Under the pieces are notes generated by a model. The model was not told the DNA's origin, did no database searches, and was given only the letters and a program-made list of their open reading frames with translations. A stretch of 64,000 nt of DNA, taken from NCBI GenBank assembly GCA_038238915.1, contig JBBSFH010000008.1, positions 66,856 through 130,855 of the forward strand, in the 5' to 3' direction. A program made the position numbers and the translations under genes. This document shows, one piece after another, positions 1 to 7,534 of this stretch. Position 1 is the stretch's first letter. Each line of letters begins with the position of its first letter. This DNA comes from JAVVHE01 sp038238915. GTDB lineage: Bacteria; Pseudomonadota; Alphaproteobacteria; Sphingomonadales; Sphingomonadaceae.

Positions 1-344
1 GCAAGGCACGAAAACCACAGGAATACCGATTCGATCAGTGACCAGTCCGGCCGCTGCTTCATGAAGAACAACGGACTCCACAGCGCGTGGAGCGCCATGT
101 TCACCCCGAACAACACCAGGATGCGCGCATGATCTGTGGCCGTGTGCGCCGCATCCCACGCGATCACCCCCGCCCAGCCGGCCAGCCCGAGGATCACCGA
201 CCATGCCGGGCCGAACAGCCAGTCGGGCGGGTTCCAGCTCGGCTTGGTGAGGCCCCGATACCAGGGGCCGATCCTGGTCAGCGCACCACCCAGCCCAAGC
301 AGCGTCACAACCGCCACGATCGCGACAATCACTGGCAAGCTCAT
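1..344 (-). CDS. tspO: TspO/MBR tryptophan-rich sensory protein (3' end beyond window)
   Basis: Translating the minus strand from the ATG at 344 gives about 114 residues of a hydrophobic protein with the TspO signature: WYRGLTKPSW, NPPDWLFGPAW and, later, HALWSPLFF. TspO is a five-helix outer-membrane or envelope protein that binds porphyrins; in phototrophic alphaproteobacteria it modulates pigment-gene expression in response to oxygen. The start codon overlaps the bchO stop (ATGA), so it is the last visible gene of a bchI-bchD-bchO-tspO operon, a common order in purple bacteria. The C-terminal part lies outside the window. The family call is firm; the regulatory role is inferred from family knowledge. 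Confidence 0.85.
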   Translation of the reverse strand, partial: MSLPVIVAIVAVVTLLGLGGALTRIGPWYRGLTKPSWNPPDWLFGPAWSVILGLAGWAGVIAWDAAHTATDHARILVLFGVNMALHALWSPLFFMKQRPDWSLIESVFLWFSCL

Positions 345-1258
345 TTGAAACCCTCGAACACGTGCAGCACCGTCTCGGCCACGCGCGCGGCCGCTTCCTC
401 GTGCGCCAGATGGCCGAGATCGGCGAGACGATCGACCGTGGCACCGGGCACGAGTGTCGCAACGCGCGTTGCGACCGATGGTGGCACTGCGGCATCGCGC
501 TCGCCCACGATCAGCGCCAGCGGCACCGCCAGCCTCGGCAGATCGCGTTCGAGCCCCGACAGATCCCAATTCGCCATCATGCCGAGCGCGCCTGCCACAT
601 GGCCGTGCGCGCGGAACAGCATCGCATAATCGGCGGCATAGTCCGCGCCCACCTCGGACCCCGTCGCGCGCTTTAGGAACCGCGCCACGCCTTGCGCGCT
701 CCCCGCCCCCAGCGTGAATAGCCGGGGCACGAACGGATTGACGAACAACAGCTTCGCCAGCCCCGGAAACAGCGTCTGCGCGAAGCCCGGAAACGGCAGC
801 AGCGCGCCATTGATCGCCACCAGCACGCGCGTGTGCGGCAGTGCGCCATCGAGCGCGATGCGCACCGCGATCGCCGCACCCGCCGAATGGCCGACCACAC
901 CCACCGGAGCGACCCCCAGTTCGCCCACCAGCGCCGCCACCAGTCTGGCCATCCCCGGCAATGACAACCCCGTGTCCGCCGGAGTCTGCGTGAACCCGTG
1001 CCCCGGCAGATCGGGCGCGATCACCGTGAAATGCTCCGCGAGCAGCGGGGCCAGCCCGCGCCAGCTATGCGTCGCCGCCCCTGTCCCGTGCAGCAGCAGC
1101 AGCGGTGGCCCTGCGCCCCACATCTGCACGTGCCACACGATCCCCCCCGCGCGCACGAAGCGGCTATGCTCGGCGCCGGGCCACTCCCGCCCCTCGCGCG
1201 CCCAATCGGGCTTGCCGGAGGCTGCTTGGGGGGGAGGAATGTCGGTCATGAGCACCAT
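341..1258 (-). CDS. bchO: BchO, magnesium-chelatase-associated alpha/beta hydrolase
   Basis: A 305-residue alpha/beta hydrolase. The oxyanion-hole motif LLLLHGTGAATHSW lies near residues 52-65, the nucleophile elbow is GHSAGAA, and a late GHLAHEE holds the catalytic His. This matches the BchO family encoded with the magnesium chelatase genes in phototrophs; its exact reaction is not established. It lies downstream of bchD and is translationally coupled to tspO. A second possible start is the ATG at 1249, three codons in. A GAGAGGG stretch, contributed by the palindromic repeat just upstream, could serve as ribosome-binding site for either start. Context and fold make the assignment secure. 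Confidence 0.9.
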   Translation of the reverse strand: MVLMTDIPPPQAASGKPDWAREGREWPGAEHSRFVRAGGIVWHVQMWGAGPPLLLLHGTGAATHSWRGLAPLLAEHFTVIAPDLPGHGFTQTPADTGLSLPGMARLVAALVGELGVAPVGVVGHSAGAAIAVRIALDGALPHTRVLVAINGALLPFPGFAQTLFPGLAKLLFVNPFVPRLFTLGAGSAQGVARFLKRATGSEVGADYAADYAMLFRAHGHVAGALGMMANWDLSGLERDLPRLAVPLALIVGERDAAVPPSVATRVATLVPGATVDRLADLGHLAHEEAAARVAETVLHVFEGFK

Positions 1259-1262
1259 CGTT

Positions 1263-1390
1263 CCCTCTCCCTCGCTCCGCTACGCTCCGCATTTCCCTCC
1301 GCCTGACAGGGGGAGGGTGACCAGGCCGCCAGCACCACCCTCCCCCGAACCGGGGGACGGAGATGCGACCGAAGGGAGCGAGGGAGAGGG
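1263..1390. repeat. Palindromic dispersed repeat, family A
   Basis: An imperfect long inverted repeat fills the bchD-bchO gap. The left arm begins CCCTCTCCCTCGCTCC and the right arm ends GGAGCGAGGGAGAGGG. Inner arms AGGGGGAGGGTG and CACCCTCCCCC also pair. A related copy lies at 29096-29216. In the mRNA it would form a large hairpin between bchD and bchO. Confidence 0.8.
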
Positions 1391-1403
1391 AGCGCCATCG
1401 CCA

Positions 1404-3332
1404 CTAAACGTCCAACCCCCGCACAACATCGCGCATCGCGCCCGCGTCCACCCGCGGCAACGCCACGTAGCGCGCACCCATCGCGGCCGCGAACGCGGCC
1501 GTCTCCGGACGCGGCCTCGGCGCGGTATCGATCAGCGCCGCCGCGATCCCATCCGCGCATAGCAGCCGCGCCGCCACGAGCGCGTCCGCCTGCGCATGTT
1601 CGCGTCCCGGCGCACCATCGCGCGACACATTGGCGCGCCCATCGGTCAGCATCACCACCAGCGGCGTGCGCGCCCGCGCGCGCGCCGCCAATGCCACCCC
1701 ATGCGCCGCCTCCACCGCCGCGCCGAGCGGCGTCCCCCCGCCCCCCGCCAGATCGGCCAACGCCCGCTTCGCCCGCGCCAGACTGCGCGTCGGCGGCAAC
1801 AGCAGTTCAGCGGTCACGCCCCGAAACGCGATCAGCGCCACCTGCGTCCGCCGCACATAAGCCTCCGCCAGCAATAGCTCGACCGCGCCCTTGGCCTCGG
1901 CGAGCCGCGTCAGCGCCGCCGATCCGCTCGCATCGACGACAAACACCGTGGTCGATTCGGCGCGCTCCACAAACCGCTTCACCCGAAAATCCTCACGCCG
2001 CAGCCTGAGCCGCGCTCCCCCTCCGTCGGCTGCGTCGCCACCTCCCCCAGCGGGGGAGGATCTAAGATCCTCCCCCGCTGGGGGAGGTGCCCGAAGGGCG
2101 GAGGGGGAGCGCGCCCGAAACCGCTGCCACGGTGCCGCCGCCGTCAACGTCGCCGCAATATCCAGCCGCGCCCCCGTTCGCGGATCGCCCGCGCGCGTCC
2201 CCGCGGGTCGCCCGCGTCGCAGCGCCTTCTTCAGCGCGCCCGCCCCGCCGCGCGCGCCCGCCGCGCGCGCCAGCCGCCCCGCCTCCATCGCGGCGAGCAC
2301 GCCCGGCGGCACCGCCGCGCGCGTCGCCTCGAGCACGATGTCGCCGAGCGGCGCGTTCCCCTCCTCCCCCTCCAGGGGAGGTGCCCGCAGGGCGGAGGGG
2401 GTGTCTGGCGCAGACGGCGGCGGCGGCGCATCCTCCTCACCCGCATCGTCGGGCGCGTCCGCATCGCTCTCCACCTCCGCAGCAGCGGGCATACGCGTCG
2501 CACGCGGTGCCAGCACCAGCCGCGCAGCCAGCACGATATCCTCGTCCGCAATCGTGTCCCGCCCCGCCAGCCAGGCCGCCGCCCGCGCCGCGCGCAACGC
2601 CAGCAGCGGCCCGCGCATCGACCTCACCCCGAACGCGGCCGCCGCCTGCGCCAGCGCATCGATCCCCTCTTCGCTACACGCGGCCGGTGCGCTCGCGCGC
2701 ACAATTTCAATATCCGTCATCCCGGGCTTGACCCGGGACCTACCTGCCTCCGTTGGGCCAGCGTCGCACCGAGAAAAAGGCAGGTCCCGGGTCAAGCCCG
2801 GGATGACGTGCCGAGGAAGCGCGCCCAGCTCCACCCGGAACGCGCACCGCTCCGCAAGCGCCGCCGCCACGCCCTCGTCCTCCACCCCCTCGTCGAGCAA
2901 AATCACACCGAACCCGCCCCCCGCATCCATCGCGCCTGCGATCCGCGCCGCCGTCCCCGCGCCCATCCGCTCGGCCATCGCGCAGATCACCACGCCGCCC
3001 GCCGCCGCCGCGAGGAGCCCGCACGCCATCACCCGCGCCCCCGCCGCCAGACTCGCGGCAAGGTCCACACCGCCCAGCAACCGCTCATCATCCACCGCGA
3101 CCGGCAGCCGCCGCCACGGCGCATCCTCGCCGAGCGCCGCGCGCACTGCGTCCATCCATGCATCGCGCGCCGCGCCGGGCGCACCGCGCACCACCACGCC
3201 GCCCAGCCCCGCCGGATCGCGCGCGAACAGCCGCGCCACGCTCAGCGCGTCCGCCCACCGTACTTGAGATGCCGCCGCTTCAGTTGCCGCCGCTTCAGTT
3301 GCCGCCGCTTCAGCCCGCGCCGCGTCGCTCAT
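1404..3332 (-). CDS. bchD: BchD, magnesium chelatase subunit D
   Basis: The BchD subunit of Mg-chelatase (EC 6.6.1.1) works with BchI and BchH to insert Mg into protoporphyrin IX in the cytoplasm. I start it at the ATG at 3332, which overlaps the bchI stop by ATGA; that gives 642 residues. A longer frame upstream lies inside bchI and is rejected. An inactive AAA+ domain comes first, then an Ala/Pro-rich linker. The C-terminal von Willebrand A domain carries the MIDAS motif DASGS after VKRFVERAESTTVFVV, and MLTDGRANV later. The protein is longer than usual for BchD (about 560 residues in Rhodobacter). The excess comes from a tandem repeat near the N-terminus and three palindromic elements translated in frame. 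Confidence 0.93.
   Translation of the reverse strand: MSDAARAEAAATEAAATEAAASQVRWADALSVARLFARDPAGLGGVVVRGAPGAARDAWMDAVRAALGEDAPWRRLPVAVDDERLLGGVDLAASLAAGARVMACGLLAAAAGGVVICAMAERMGAGTAARIAGAMDAGGGFGVILLDEGVEDEGVAAALAERCAFRVELGALPRHVIPGLTRDLPFSRCDAGPTEAGRSRVKPGMTDIEIVRASAPAACSEEGIDALAQAAAAFGVRSMRGPLLALRAARAAAWLAGRDTIADEDIVLAARLVLAPRATRMPAAAEVESDADAPDDAGEEDAPPPPSAPDTPSALRAPPLEGEEGNAPLGDIVLEATRAAVPPGVLAAMEAGRLARAAGARGGAGALKKALRRGRPAGTRAGDPRTGARLDIAATLTAAAPWQRFRARSPSALRAPPPAGEDLRSSPAGGGGDAADGGGARLRLRREDFRVKRFVERAESTTVFVVDASGSAALTRLAEAKGAVELLLAEAYVRRTQVALIAFRGVTAELLLPPTRSLARAKRALADLAGGGGTPLGAAVEAAHGVALAARARARTPLVVMLTDGRANVSRDGAPGREHAQADALVAARLLCADGIAAALIDTAPRPRPETAAFAAAMGARYVALPRVDAGAMRDVVRGLDV
2012..2112. 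repeat. Palindromic dispersed repeat, family B, inside bchD
   Basis: A near-perfect palindrome centred near 2063. The arms CTCCCCCAGCGGGGGAGGAT and ATCCTCCCCCGCTGGGGGAG flank a 4-base centre. The outer part reads GGTGCCCGAAGGGCGGAGGG, as in the copies at 36206-36293 and 61626-61720. It is translated on the minus strand as a Pro/Gly/Ala-rich stretch (SPSALRAPPPAGEDLRSSP) between WQRFRAR and the conserved REDFRVKR before the BchD von Willebrand domain. Confidence 0.85.
2357..2402. repeat. Partial family B palindromic repeat inside bchD
   Basis: A half-size copy: CTCCCCCTCCAGGGGAGGTG followed by CCCGCAGGGCGGAGGGGG. It is translated as TPSALRAPPLEGEEG in the BchD linker, the same SALRAPP phrase as the 2012-2112 copy, which shows common origin. 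Confidence 0.75.
2715..2808. repeat. Palindromic dispersed repeat, family C, inside bchD
   Basis: Left arm 2715-2748 begins CGTCATCCCGGGCTTGACCC; right arm 2779-2808 is its near-perfect reverse complement, giving a stem of about 28 bp around a 30-base loop. On the minus strand bchD reads through it as HVIPGLTRDLPF and SRVKPGMTD. Those peptides are typical products of translated palindromic repeats in alphaproteobacteria. It interrupts the BchD AAA-like domain without breaking the frame. Confidence 0.88.
3271..3313. repeat. 15-bp tandem repeat in the 5' end of bchD
   Basis: The 15-base unit GCCGCCGCTTCAGTT occurs twice and then a third time as 13 bases. On the minus strand it encodes the repeating pentapeptide EAAAT near residues 7-20 of BchD. 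The unit length is a multiple of three, so copy-number changes keep the frame. Confidence 0.85.
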
Positions 3333-4378
3333 GCTGCGATCGCGCGCGGTCCAGCCGGGGCCATCACATCGGCGATGGCACGCTCGATCCGCACGCCCGA
3401 TCCCGCATCGTCGAGCGGATTGCGCCGCAACCGGTGCCGGAGCGCCATCGGTGCCACCCGCGCCACATGCCCAGCCGTCACCACCCGCCCGCCCTCCAGC
3501 GCGGCGAGCGCACGCGCCGCGCGCATCAGCGTCAGCTCGCCGCGCAGCCCATCCGCCCCCACCGCCATGCACAGCCGCGATGCGGTCTCCAGCACCGCGT
3601 CCGCCATCGTCACCTTGCCCAGCAGCGCCGCCGCACGCGCAATCTTGCCAAGCACCGCAGCCTCCTCCCCCGCAAACCGCGCCGCAAACGCCGCCCCATC
3701 GCGCTCATACGCATCGCAGCGCCGCATCACCTCCACCCGCTCGCGCAGATCGGAGGGCGTGCGCACCTCGACCGATAGCCCGAACCGATCGAGCAACTGC
3801 GGCCGCAGCTCGCCCTCCTCGGGATTGCCGCTCCCGATCAAAATGAACCGCGCCGCATGCCGCACGCTCAACCCCTCGCGCTCGACCACATTCTCGCCCG
3901 AAGCCGCCACATCGAGCAGCAGATCGACGATATGATCCTCGAGCAGATTGACCTCGTCGATATACAAAAACCCCCGGTGCGCACGCGCCAGCAGCCCCGG
4001 CTCGAACGCCTTTTCCCCGCGCCCAAGCGCCCGCTCCAGATCGAGCGCGCCCACCACACGGTCCTCGGTCGCGCTCAGCGGCAGGTCGACAAACGGCACC
4101 GCGCGCGCCTCGCTCCTCGGCCGCTTCGCCCCCTTGCGGCAATCGTCCGGACACGCGCGCGCGCCCGCGTCCGCCGGATCGCATCCATAGCGGCACCCCG
4201 CGACCACCTTCATCGGCGGCAACAGCGCGGCGAGCGCACGCACCGCGGTCGATTTCCCCGTCCCCCGGTCGCCGAACACCATCACGCCCCCGATCCGCCG
4301 ATCGACCGCGGCGAGCAGGAGGGCCAATTTCATCTCGGCTTGGCCGACGATGGCGGTAAATGGGAAAGCGGCACGCAT
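3329..4378 (-). CDS. bchI: BchI, magnesium chelatase AAA+ ATPase subunit
   Basis: BchI is the ATPase motor subunit of Mg-chelatase. The 349-residue product has Walker A GDRGTGKS at residues 36-43, Walker B FLYIDEVN at 137-144, and a sensor region with GSGNPEEGELRPQLLDRFGL, all standard for the family. A cysteine-bearing insert (C62, C66, C76, C80) sits between Walker A and B, as in other BchI/ChlI proteins, where thiols affect redox control. It is the first gene of bchI-bchD-bchO-tspO and overlaps bchD by ATGA. Length and motifs are complete. No PpsR-type site was found in the 150 bp upstream, so its promoter is not obvious. Confidence 0.97.
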   Translation of the reverse strand: MRAAFPFTAIVGQAEMKLALLLAAVDRRIGGVMVFGDRGTGKSTAVRALAALLPPMKVVAGCRYGCDPADAGARACPDDCRKGAKRPRSEARAVPFVDLPLSATEDRVVGALDLERALGRGEKAFEPGLLARAHRGFLYIDEVNLLEDHIVDLLLDVAASGENVVEREGLSVRHAARFILIGSGNPEEGELRPQLLDRFGLSVEVRTPSDLRERVEVMRRCDAYERDGAAFAARFAGEEAAVLGKIARAAALLGKVTMADAVLETASRLCMAVGADGLRGELTLMRAARALAALEGGRVVTAGHVARVAPMALRHRLRRNPLDDAGSGVRIERAIADVMAPAGPRAIAA

Positions 4379-4424
4379 CCCGGCAGCCTAGGCAAGCGCA
4401 CCGCCCACGTCCACGGGTGCGACA

Positions 4425-4480
4425 TCTCCCCTCTCACGAAACGGGGGAGGTGTCCCCCAGCGCTGAGGGGCACCCCCCGG
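4425..4480. repeat. Palindromic repeat between bchI and the hydroxylase gene
   Basis: Two adjoining inverted repeats lie here: CTCCCCTCTC...ACGGGGGAG and TGTCCCCCAGCGCTGAGGGGCA. They are GC-rich hairpins in the divergent intergenic region (4379-4529), related in base use to family B but diverged. No clear promoter is visible between them. Confidence 0.6.
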
Positions 4481-4529
4481 GACAACCCGCCCCTTTGCAA
4501 ACCAAAGCTCCAGCCCCCATCCCACGTCG

Positions 4530-5240
4530 ATGGCTCTCGCCGCCCTGCTGATGACGCTGATCGTCGCCGCGCGCTACCTGCTCGTCTCGGGCGGCTTTGC
4601 CTGGCTCACGCGCGCCACCGGCCACGCGCGCCCCGTCCGCCGCAAGCAGATCGCCGCCGAAATCCGCTGGTCGCTGATGTCGGCGGCGATCTACGGCGTG
4701 CCCGCAGGCCTCACCTTCTGGGCATGGAAGCACCACGGCCTCACCCGCCTCTACGCCGATCCGCACGCCCACCCGCTCTGGTGGCTCCCTGCCAGCATCG
4801 CGGTCTACCTGTTCGCGCACGACACCTGGTTCTACTTCACTCACCGCCTGATGCACCGCCCCGCACTCTTCCGCGCCGCGCACGCGGTCCACCACGCCAG
4901 CCGCCCGCCGACCGCGTGGGCGGCGATGAGTTTCCACCCCTATGAGGCGGTCAGCGGCGCAATCCTGCTCCCCGCGCTCGCGTGGGTGATCCCCATTCAT
5001 CTGGGCGCACTCGGCATCGTGCTGTTCATCGCCAGCCTGATGGGCACAACCAACCATATGGGCTGGGAAATGCTCCCGGCGCGCGTGGTGCGCGGCCCCG
5101 TCGGCGCGACGCTCATCTCGGCGGCGCACCACGAGCTTCACCACCGCGATTACCGCTGCAACTTCGGCCTGTATTTCCGCTTCTGGGACCGCCTGCTCGG
5201 CACCGACAAGGGCATCGCGCACGATATGTTACGCAATTAA
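4530..5240 (+). CDS. Sterol desaturase / fatty acid hydroxylase superfamily membrane protein
   Basis: A 236-residue membrane protein carrying the histidine clusters of the di-iron fatty acid hydroxylase superfamily: HRLMH at 105-109, HAVHH at 118-122, N175-H176 and HHELHH at 200-205. Hydrophobic helices flank the first cluster. Enzymes of this type hydroxylate or desaturate lipids, sterols or carotenoids at the membrane with O2. Its place between bchI and the crt genes suggests a carotenoid or membrane-lipid substrate, but it is longer than typical CrtZ beta-carotene hydroxylase, so I give no symbol. It is divergent from bchI. Family assignment is secure; substrate unknown. Confidence 0.85.
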   Translation: MALAALLMTLIVAARYLLVSGGFAWLTRATGHARPVRRKQIAAEIRWSLMSAAIYGVPAGLTFWAWKHHGLTRLYADPHAHPLWWLPASIAVYLFAHDTWFYFTHRLMHRPALFRAAHAVHHASRPPTAWAAMSFHPYEAVSGAILLPALAWVIPIHLGALGIVLFIASLMGTTNHMGWEMLPARVVRGPVGATLISAAHHELHHRDYRCNFGLYFRFWDRLLGTDKGIAHDMLRN

Positions 5241-5665
5241 CCTTGCGCTGTAGGAACCGATATGGTTCGCATGCTGGCACATCGTCCCAACCGCGAGGCG
5301 GCGGGCAAGGCGATCAGTCGGCGGGGGACCGGGGTCAGGCGGCCCCCCGTTCGGACGGGAACCCAGCGAGGACGAAGTAAGCCCGGAAACTCCTGCCGTC
5401 CCGGCGGCTATACGCGACGATGAAGCGGACTTCCGCGACGTTTCCTCCCGCGCACCGGCAATCTGGCGACAAAGGCGCCAGCGTCCCTCGCATCCTCCCG
5501 TCTGCACGGTCCCGGTACCGCCCGCCTCCCCACGCCCGGGAAGGCAGGACCGCCGGAGCCAAACCGCCCGAACTCCCGTCCCGTGCAGACGGTCCGGGGT
5601 TCGGGCGGCGCTTCCCCTTGCCCCCGCGTTGCCATCCGGCGGCGCGGGCGGCAAAGCGTGCGGCT
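5241..5665. other. 425-bp region without a recognised gene upstream of aspS
   Basis: I see no credible protein gene here; the frames that cross it have no family character. It contains a 12-base inverted repeat, CCGTCTGCACGG at 5498-5509 and CCGTGCAGACGG at 5581-5592, 71 bases apart. This could fold the 5' leader of aspS. No known riboswitch or T-box motif is recognisable. Confidence 0.5.
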
Positions 5666-7471
5666 ATGCACGCATATCGCACCCACAGCTGCGCCCAGCT
5701 CCGCCCCGCCGACGCCGGCACCCCCGTCCGCCTTTCAGGCTGGGTCCACCGCAAGCGCGATCACGGCGGGCTGCTGTTCGTCGATCTACGCGATCATTAC
5801 GGCCTGACCCAGATCGTCGCCGACGCCGATTCGCCCGCGCTCGCCGCTTTGGAGCACGTCCGGCTGGAATCGGTGGTCACCATCGACGGCGAGGTCGTTG
5901 CCCGCTCGCCCGGCACCGTCAACCCGGGCCTGCCCACCGGCGGCATCGAAGTCCGCGCGCGCTCGGTCACCGTCCAGTCCGAAGCCGCCGAACTCCCGCT
6001 GCCCGTCGCTGCAGACACCGATTACCCCGAGGACATCCGCCTCAAATACCGCTTCCTCGATCTCAGGCGCGAGCGTCTCCACGCCAACATCATGCTGCGC
6101 TCGAACGTCATCGCCTCGCTGCGCAGGCGAATGATCGACCAGGGTTTCACCGAGTTCCAGACACCAATACTGACGGCGTCCAGCCCAGAAGGCGCGCGCG
6201 ACTTCCTCGTCCCCTCGCGCGTCCACCCCGGCAAGTTCTACGCACTCCCCCAAGCCCCGCAGATGTTCAAGCAACTCCTGATGGTCGCCGGCTTCGACAA
6301 ATATTTCCAGATCGCCCCCTGCTTCCGCGACGAAGATGCCCGTGCCGACCGCTCGCCGGGAGAGTTTTACCAGCTCGATTTCGAGATGAGCTTCGTCACG
6401 CAAGACGATGTCTTCGCCGCGATCGAACCCGTCCTCCACGGTGTCTTCGAGCAATTCGCCGCCTTCGCCAAATCCACCCCCTGGGCCGTCACCACTCCCC
6501 CGTTCCCCCGCATCCCCTACGCCCAGTCGATGCTAAAATACGGCAACGACAAACCCGATCTCCGCAACCCGCTGGTCATCAGCGACGTCACCGAGCACTT
6601 CACAGGCGGCGGCTTTGGCCTCTTCGCCAAGCTGATAGAAGACGGCGCGGTCGTCCGCGCCGTCCCCGCGCCGAACACCGCCGACAAACCCCGCAGCTTC
6701 TTCGATCAAACCAACGAATGGGCACGCAGCGAAGGCTGGTCCGGCCTCGGCTATATGACGCGCAAAGCAGGCGAACCGGGCGGCCCGATCGCCAAGAATC
6801 TCGGCCCCGAAGCCACCGCCAAGCTCGTCGCAGCCCTCGACCTCGGCCCCGACGACGGCGTCTTCTTCGCCGCCGACAAGCCCGCCAAAGCCGCGCGCCT
6901 CGCAGGCCTCGCCCGCACCCGTGTCGCCACCGAACTCGGCCTCATCGAAGCCAACACCTACAAATTCTGCTGGATCGTCGATTTCCCCATGTTCGAATAC
7001 GACGAAGACGCCAAACAGACGATCTTCTCCCACAACCCCTTCTCGATGCCCCAGGGCGGCCTCGATGCCCTCACCACGCAAGACCCGCACACCATCCTCG
7101 CCTATCAGTACGACATCGTCTGCAACGGCGTCGAACTCTCATCCGGCGCGATCCGCAACCATCTCCCCCAGATCATGTACAAGGCCTTCGAGATCGCGGG
7201 GTACACGTCTGAACATGTCGACACCCAGTTCGCGGGCATGATCAACGCGCTCAAATACGGCGCGCCGCCCCACGGCGGCTCCGCGCCGGGCGTCGATCGT
7301 ATCGTCATGCTGCTCGCCGACGAACCCAACATCCGCGAAGTCGTCCTCTTCCCGATGAACCAGAAGGCCGAGGACTTGATGATGGGTGCCCCCAGCCAAG
7401 TCGGCCCCAGACAATTGCGCGAACTCCACATCCGCCTCAGCGATGGTGGACCCAAGGTTGCCACGAATTAA
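5666..7471 (+). CDS. aspS: Aspartyl-tRNA synthetase
   Basis: Class II aminoacyl-tRNA synthetase charging tRNA-Asp (possibly also tRNA-Asn), 601 residues. The start is set at the ATG at 5666, where MHAYRTHSC begins the OB-fold anticodon-binding domain (LSGWVHRKRDHGGLLFVDLRD). Motif 2 is FRDEDARADRSPGEFYQLDFEM. The bacterial GAD insertion follows (around residues 290-410), and motif 3 is APGVDRIVMLL. The much longer open frame upstream is a shadow. This is a housekeeping gene placed inside the photosynthesis gene cluster, between the bchI operon and the crt genes. Confidence 0.97.
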   Translation: MHAYRTHSCAQLRPADAGTPVRLSGWVHRKRDHGGLLFVDLRDHYGLTQIVADADSPALAALEHVRLESVVTIDGEVVARSPGTVNPGLPTGGIEVRARSVTVQSEAAELPLPVAADTDYPEDIRLKYRFLDLRRERLHANIMLRSNVIASLRRRMIDQGFTEFQTPILTASSPEGARDFLVPSRVHPGKFYALPQAPQMFKQLLMVAGFDKYFQIAPCFRDEDARADRSPGEFYQLDFEMSFVTQDDVFAAIEPVLHGVFEQFAAFAKSTPWAVTTPPFPRIPYAQSMLKYGNDKPDLRNPLVISDVTEHFTGGGFGLFAKLIEDGAVVRAVPAPNTADKPRSFFDQTNEWARSEGWSGLGYMTRKAGEPGGPIAKNLGPEATAKLVAALDLGPDDGVFFAADKPAKAARLAGLARTRVATELGLIEANTYKFCWIVDFPMFEYDEDAKQTIFSHNPFSMPQGGLDALTTQDPHTILAYQYDIVCNGVELSSGAIRNHLPQIMYKAFEIAGYTSEHVDTQFAGMINALKYGAPPHGGSAPGVDRIVMLLADEPNIREVVLFPMNQKAEDLMMGAPSQVGPRQLRELHIRLSDGGPKVATN

Positions 7472-7534
7472 GCCCCCGTTTCCGCGCCGTTCAACCGCCA
7501 GGGCGTTGATGGCCGCATCAGGAGGTCCATCCCC

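Noticed and set aside
3333..3572. Upstream extension of bchD to an ATG at 3572 (80 extra residues)
   Set aside because: It lies inside bchI out of frame, lacks homology, and the ATGA overlap at 3332 gives a standard start.
4379..4529. PpsR-type operator between bchI and the hydroxylase gene
   Set aside because: The only TGT in this gap is not followed 12 bases later by ACA.
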